Of a stretch of DNA of 8,193 nucleotides, positions 6,109 to 8,193 are shown in pieces. The number at the start of each line of letters is the position of its first letter. Positions within the stretch are counted from its first letter, which is position 1. Location: NCBI GenBank assembly GCA_002426555.1, contig DIQU01000093.1, positions 1 to 8,193 on the forward strand, given 5' to 3'. The notes beneath the pieces were generated by a model. The model saw nothing but the letters and a program-made list of their open reading frames with translations, searched no databases and was not told the origin of the DNA. The position numbers were made by a program, and so were the translations under genes. This stretch comes from Firmicutes bacterium UBA5454. GTDB lineage: Bacteria > Bacillota > Clostridia > Caldicoprobacterales > DTU083.

Positions 6109-7080
6109 GTGGTTGCATATATCAAAGAAAAGAACAAAATTTTCTTCCAGGAATTACTTTATCCTAGGCATTTCCGTATTCTTATTATCATCTATATCAC
6201 ATTAAAAATCACCAGCAATCTATTTTATGGAGATTCATATTTTATAGGTATCAAAAATGGTATAGTTGGTATTCTTGTATACTGGCTGGGGATGTATACC
6301 ATAAACCTGGCATCCGAAAGTAATGATGATCTGCAAAAAAGGAGAATGGTAACCGGTAATAAAAAGAACTATAAGCAGGAAGCTGCTGCAGCTAAAAGAG
6401 GCTTGCTGATCTCACTTTTATATACTCTTTTTCTTCTAATTTTCGTCGTTGACAGCCTGCAACGTATAAATATTATAACTGGGCATCCTTTATTTTCATA
6501 TGTGCCGGGTTATGATAGCTTCCTTTCGTTTTTAGAGCAGTTGTCGCTAAACATTTCAAATGCATTTGATTTTATTTCATCCTACCAAGTAGAAAATATC
6601 ATACTGGCTGGCTTGTTTTATGTTTTAATACCATATGTTTTATTTCGTCTATTAGGCTATACATTTAAAGGGCAGTTTTTTCTAAGAGGTTCTCAAGCTG
6701 CGCTGCCCATTTTTGTTCCAGTCGTAATTTTATTTATCAAGAATGGATTGGAGGAAAATTGGGTATGGAATCTAGTATATACTGTTTTCTATCCAGCTTT
6801 GTCAGAAGCGTTTTTTCACAGGGGTATAGTCTATCGTTCTGCCGCCAGCGCTGTTAAGAACCCCTCTACAGCGTTGGTGATGGGTGCAGCGGTCTATTGC
6901 ATGCTATATTTCCCATATTTGTACTTCTGGATATGTGCCGGCAGCATAAACTTGTGCCTGTCTAAAATGGGAGATGTCTTCTTACATGGTTTATTAATGG
7001 CATACGCTTATCGAAAGACAGGAACGCTGTTGCCTTGGATACTTATTCATGCACTTTCAAATCCTATAAATTTTTTGTAG
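6109..7080 (+). CDS. Polytopic CPBP-family membrane protein, possibly with degenerate protease site
   Basis: Predicted integral membrane protein of 323 residues from the GTG start (334 from TTG 6076). Hydrophobic stretches lie near 23-39, 50-67, 98-115, 162-184, 197-211, 219-231, 254-276, 289-303 and 306-322. A basic loop with KKNYKQ lies at 85-90. The C-terminal third resembles the CPBP (CAAX protease and bacteriocin-processing, Rce1-like) fold: SEAFFHRG at 232-239 stands for the EExxxR motif, and HALSN at 314-318 preserves motif HxxxN, after a typical YAYRKTGTLLPWILIHA segment. The second glutamate of the first motif is A234, and the usual FxxxH motif appears as YCMLY (263-267) without histidine. 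It may therefore be inactive as a protease or use altered residues. Substrate and role are unknown; family members process peptides or act in bacteriocin self-immunity. It follows the ilvB terminator and seems to be a single-gene unit. Family assignment is from the C-terminal motifs only. Confidence 0.65.
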   Translation: MVAYIKEKNKIFFQELLYPRHFRILIIIYITLKITSNLFYGDSYFIGIKNGIVGILVYWLGMYTINLASESNDDLQKRRMVTGNKKNYKQEAAAAKRGLLISLLYTLFLLIFVVDSLQRINIITGHPLFSYVPGYDSFLSFLEQLSLNISNAFDFISSYQVENIILAGLFYVLIPYVLFRLLGYTFKGQFFLRGSQAALPIFVPVVILFIKNGLEENWVWNLVYTVFYPALSEAFFHRGIVYRSAASAVKNPSTALVMGAAVYCMLYFPYLYFWICAGSINLCLSKMGDVFLHGLLMAYAYRKTGTLLPWILIHALSNPINFL

Positions 7081-7177
7081 CTATATCCTTTCCTTAAAAT
7101 GATTGATTAATATGTAACGAGTCTTTGCGGATAGAATAATCTTACAATCAGGATAATAGCTAGATTTTCACAAAAAA

Positions 7178-7206
7178 TAAACATAAAAAAATCCATGTCA
7201 TATAAT
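7178..7206 (+). promoter_or_regulatory. Candidate promoter for the truncated small gene
   Basis: TAAACA (7178-7183, 4 of 6 matches to TTGACA) and a perfect TATAAT (7201-7206) are 17 bp apart. The predicted start, near 7213, leaves a short leader before the AAAGGCGG ribosome binding site (7223-7230) and the ATG at 7239. The rest of the 7081-7177 gap after the CPBP gene shows no gene and no clear terminator. Confidence 0.5.
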
Positions 7207-7238
7207 GAATCAAGCCAACTTGAAAGGCGGATGGTAAT

Positions 7239-7376
7239 ATGTACCGTTTTTATAGTGAATATGATATGACTCACCCTCATAAGACATGCAAAAATGCAGA
7301 TGAGATCAGCTTGATGAACAAAATGCGTTTATTGTGGGTTCAGCATGTTGCATGGGCAAGGGCATGCCGATTCTAG
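7239..7376 (+). pseudogene. Truncated N-terminal remnant of a small Firmicute protein (LWxxHVxWTR family)
   Basis: A 45-codon reading frame opens at ATG 7239, after AAAGGCGG (7223-7230) with 8-base spacing and a plausible promoter. It begins MYRFYSEYDMTH and contains MRLLWVQHVAWAR at residues 29-41. From memory this resembles the N-terminal part of a Clostridia/Bacilli family of about 150-190 residues with an LWEQHVxWTR core, often mislabelled acetylglutamate kinase; it has no kinase motif here. In that family the similarity continues well past this point, but here the frame ends four residues later at TAG, exactly where the oppositely oriented sortase gene ends. I read it as a gene cut off by a deletion or rearrangement, with its 5' signals left intact. 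A genuine 45-residue protein is possible. The family match is unverified. Confidence 0.5.
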
Positions 7377-8095
7377 CGTATTACAGCATGAACTATCAGA
7401 CGGTGAGTGGCAGTATACAATGGAGTACAGGTTATTAATGTAAGGACACTATCTTCTCTGCTGCGGTATAATACGGAAATGTCATTGGGTTCAACTACAA
7501 GGATTTCGTAAACAGTATATTCAAAGCTGTCGTCGTTAGTGGTAATTTTGATTTTATCACCAATTTCTACCTCATCCAGGCGATTGAACATTCTGCCATA
7601 GGTATGACTTCTATGTGCAGCCAGCGCTGCATTTCCTATGCTGCCTAATTCGGATGTGCCTGTAAGATGCCCTGCTCCCACTTTAAGATTGGCCTTGCTC
7701 GTTCCCTCAAGTATGGGAATATTTACATCAATTTTCGGGATCTCTATCCTGCCTATGGTTTTGAACTTGGAGGAAGATTTTTTCTTTGGTTTTTTGGTAG
7801 GACTTGGGCTCTCCTGCTTTATACTGTCATTTGTTTCCTGTAATGATGGTGTTGGTGAAACATTGTTTATGGGCGGGGCTGTATCTTCGATGCTTTCATC
7901 CAGCTCCTCTTCAAAAACCTGTTGCAGCTGGCCAAAATCATCTGAAGTGTCAGAGGAAACATCATCCTGGGTTAATGATACAATATATTCTTCCATGAAC
8001 TTATACTCCAAATATAAGGTATATGCTTTATCGGCTAAGGGATAAGCAGCTATAATCAGGCCGACAATAATTAAGATAACAGCAATTACTCTCAT
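7373..8095 (-). CDS. Class D sortase, membrane-anchored
   Basis: Cysteine transpeptidase on the outer face of the membrane that cleaves sorting signals and links surface proteins to peptidoglycan. The 240 residues begin with an N-terminal anchor helix (residues 4-20). A membrane-proximal linker follows that is acidic at 44-71 and then Pro/Ser/Thr-rich, ending in the basic stretch KKPKKKSSSK (101-110). The catalytic beta-barrel runs from about 113 to the end. The triad is visible: H161 in AAHRSH, C223 in TLITCTP, and R232 in THRLIVHA. The TLxTC signature and the single N-terminal anchor point to class D. The ATG follows AGAGGT (complement of 8104-8109). No LPxTG-type substrate gene is adjacent, so its target must lie elsewhere. 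Its 3' end overlaps the remnant on the other strand by three bases. Confidence 0.92.
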   Translation of the reverse strand: MRVIAVILIIVGLIIAAYPLADKAYTLYLEYKFMEEYIVSLTQDDVSSDTSDDFGQLQQVFEEELDESIEDTAPPINNVSPTPSLQETNDSIKQESPSPTKKPKKKSSSKFKTIGRIEIPKIDVNIPILEGTSKANLKVGAGHLTGTSELGSIGNAALAAHRSHTYGRMFNRLDEVEIGDKIKITTNDDSFEYTVYEILVVEPNDISVLYRSREDSVLTLITCTPLYTATHRLIVHAVIR

Positions 8096-8104
8096 TTATT
8101 ATGA

Positions 8105-8125
8105 CCTCTCTTTCTCTCTTTCCTG
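8105..8125 (-). promoter_or_regulatory. Polypurine leader with ribosome binding site of the sortase gene
   Basis: On the minus strand the bases just before the sortase start form an almost uninterrupted purine tract of GAAAGAGA type, about 20 nt long, that ends in the AGAGGT ribosome binding site about 8 bases before the ATG. Such a tract would stay unstructured and could aid ribosome loading; this is inference. Confidence 0.45.
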
Positions 8126-8162
8126 CAACGACACCATCTTTCTTCGTATTCTGCAAAAAAAT

Positions 8163-8189
8163 ATTATCACAAAGTGGAAAGAAATTCAA
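8163..8189 (-). promoter_or_regulatory. Candidate sortase promoter
   Basis: On the minus strand, TTGAAT (8184-8189) and GATAAT (8163-8168, 5 of 6 matches) are 15 bp apart, and the -10 is preceded by TGT, giving an extended -10 that can compensate for the short spacer. It predicts a leader of about 60 nt before the sortase ATG. Confidence 0.45.
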
Positions 8190-8193
8190 CATA

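Noticed and set aside
7638..8045. A 135-codon plus-strand frame opposite the sortase gene
   Set aside because: It is the complement of the low-complexity sortase linker and barrel; the minus-strand frame has the full catalytic triad, a ribosome binding site and a promoter.

Overview
The window reads as part of a low-GC Firmicute chromosome, most likely from the Clostridia. The signs are strong AGGAGG-type ribosome binding sites, TTG and GTG starts, a short Bacillus-type NagB, a PepV-type dipeptidase, a class D sortase and AT-rich intergenic DNA. I cannot place it below class level. It contains six intact genes and one small truncated gene. I see no phage, insertion sequence, CRISPR array, rRNA or tRNA.

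Layout. Positions 1-49 are seven head-to-tail copies of a 7-bp repeat, ending just before the ribosome binding site of ilvD (70-1728, +), the dihydroxy-acid dehydratase. Facing it across a 55-bp gap is nagB (1784-2506, -), glucosamine-6-phosphate deaminase. Divergent from nagB is a pepV-like M20 dipeptidase (2644-4044, +). It is followed 118 bp later by ilvB (4163-5860, +), the acetolactate synthase catalytic subunit, which starts at TTG and ends at a good intrinsic terminator. Next is a polytopic membrane protein of the CPBP (CAAX protease/bacteriocin-processing) family (6109-7080, +, GTG start), with a promoter and a palindrome upstream. A 45-codon gene remnant (7239-7376, +) follows, with its own plausible promoter. 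It meets the 3' end of a class D sortase gene (7373-8095, -) inside a CTAG palindrome. The sortase promoter appears to lie at 8163-8189.

Function. IlvB and IlvD catalyse the first and third common steps of valine/isoleucine synthesis (IlvC is not in the window). They are separated here by nagB (amino-sugar catabolism) and pepV (dipeptide breakdown), so this is a loose nitrogen and amino-acid metabolism neighbourhood and not a clean operon. No ilvN regulatory subunit follows ilvB. The right third (CPBP protein, remnant, sortase) concerns the membrane and cell surface and looks less stable.

I did not find a convincing new multi-gene system. The points most worth checking are the heptamer array in the ilvD leader, the CPBP protein with eroded active-site motifs, the remnant/sortase junction, and the missing ilvN.
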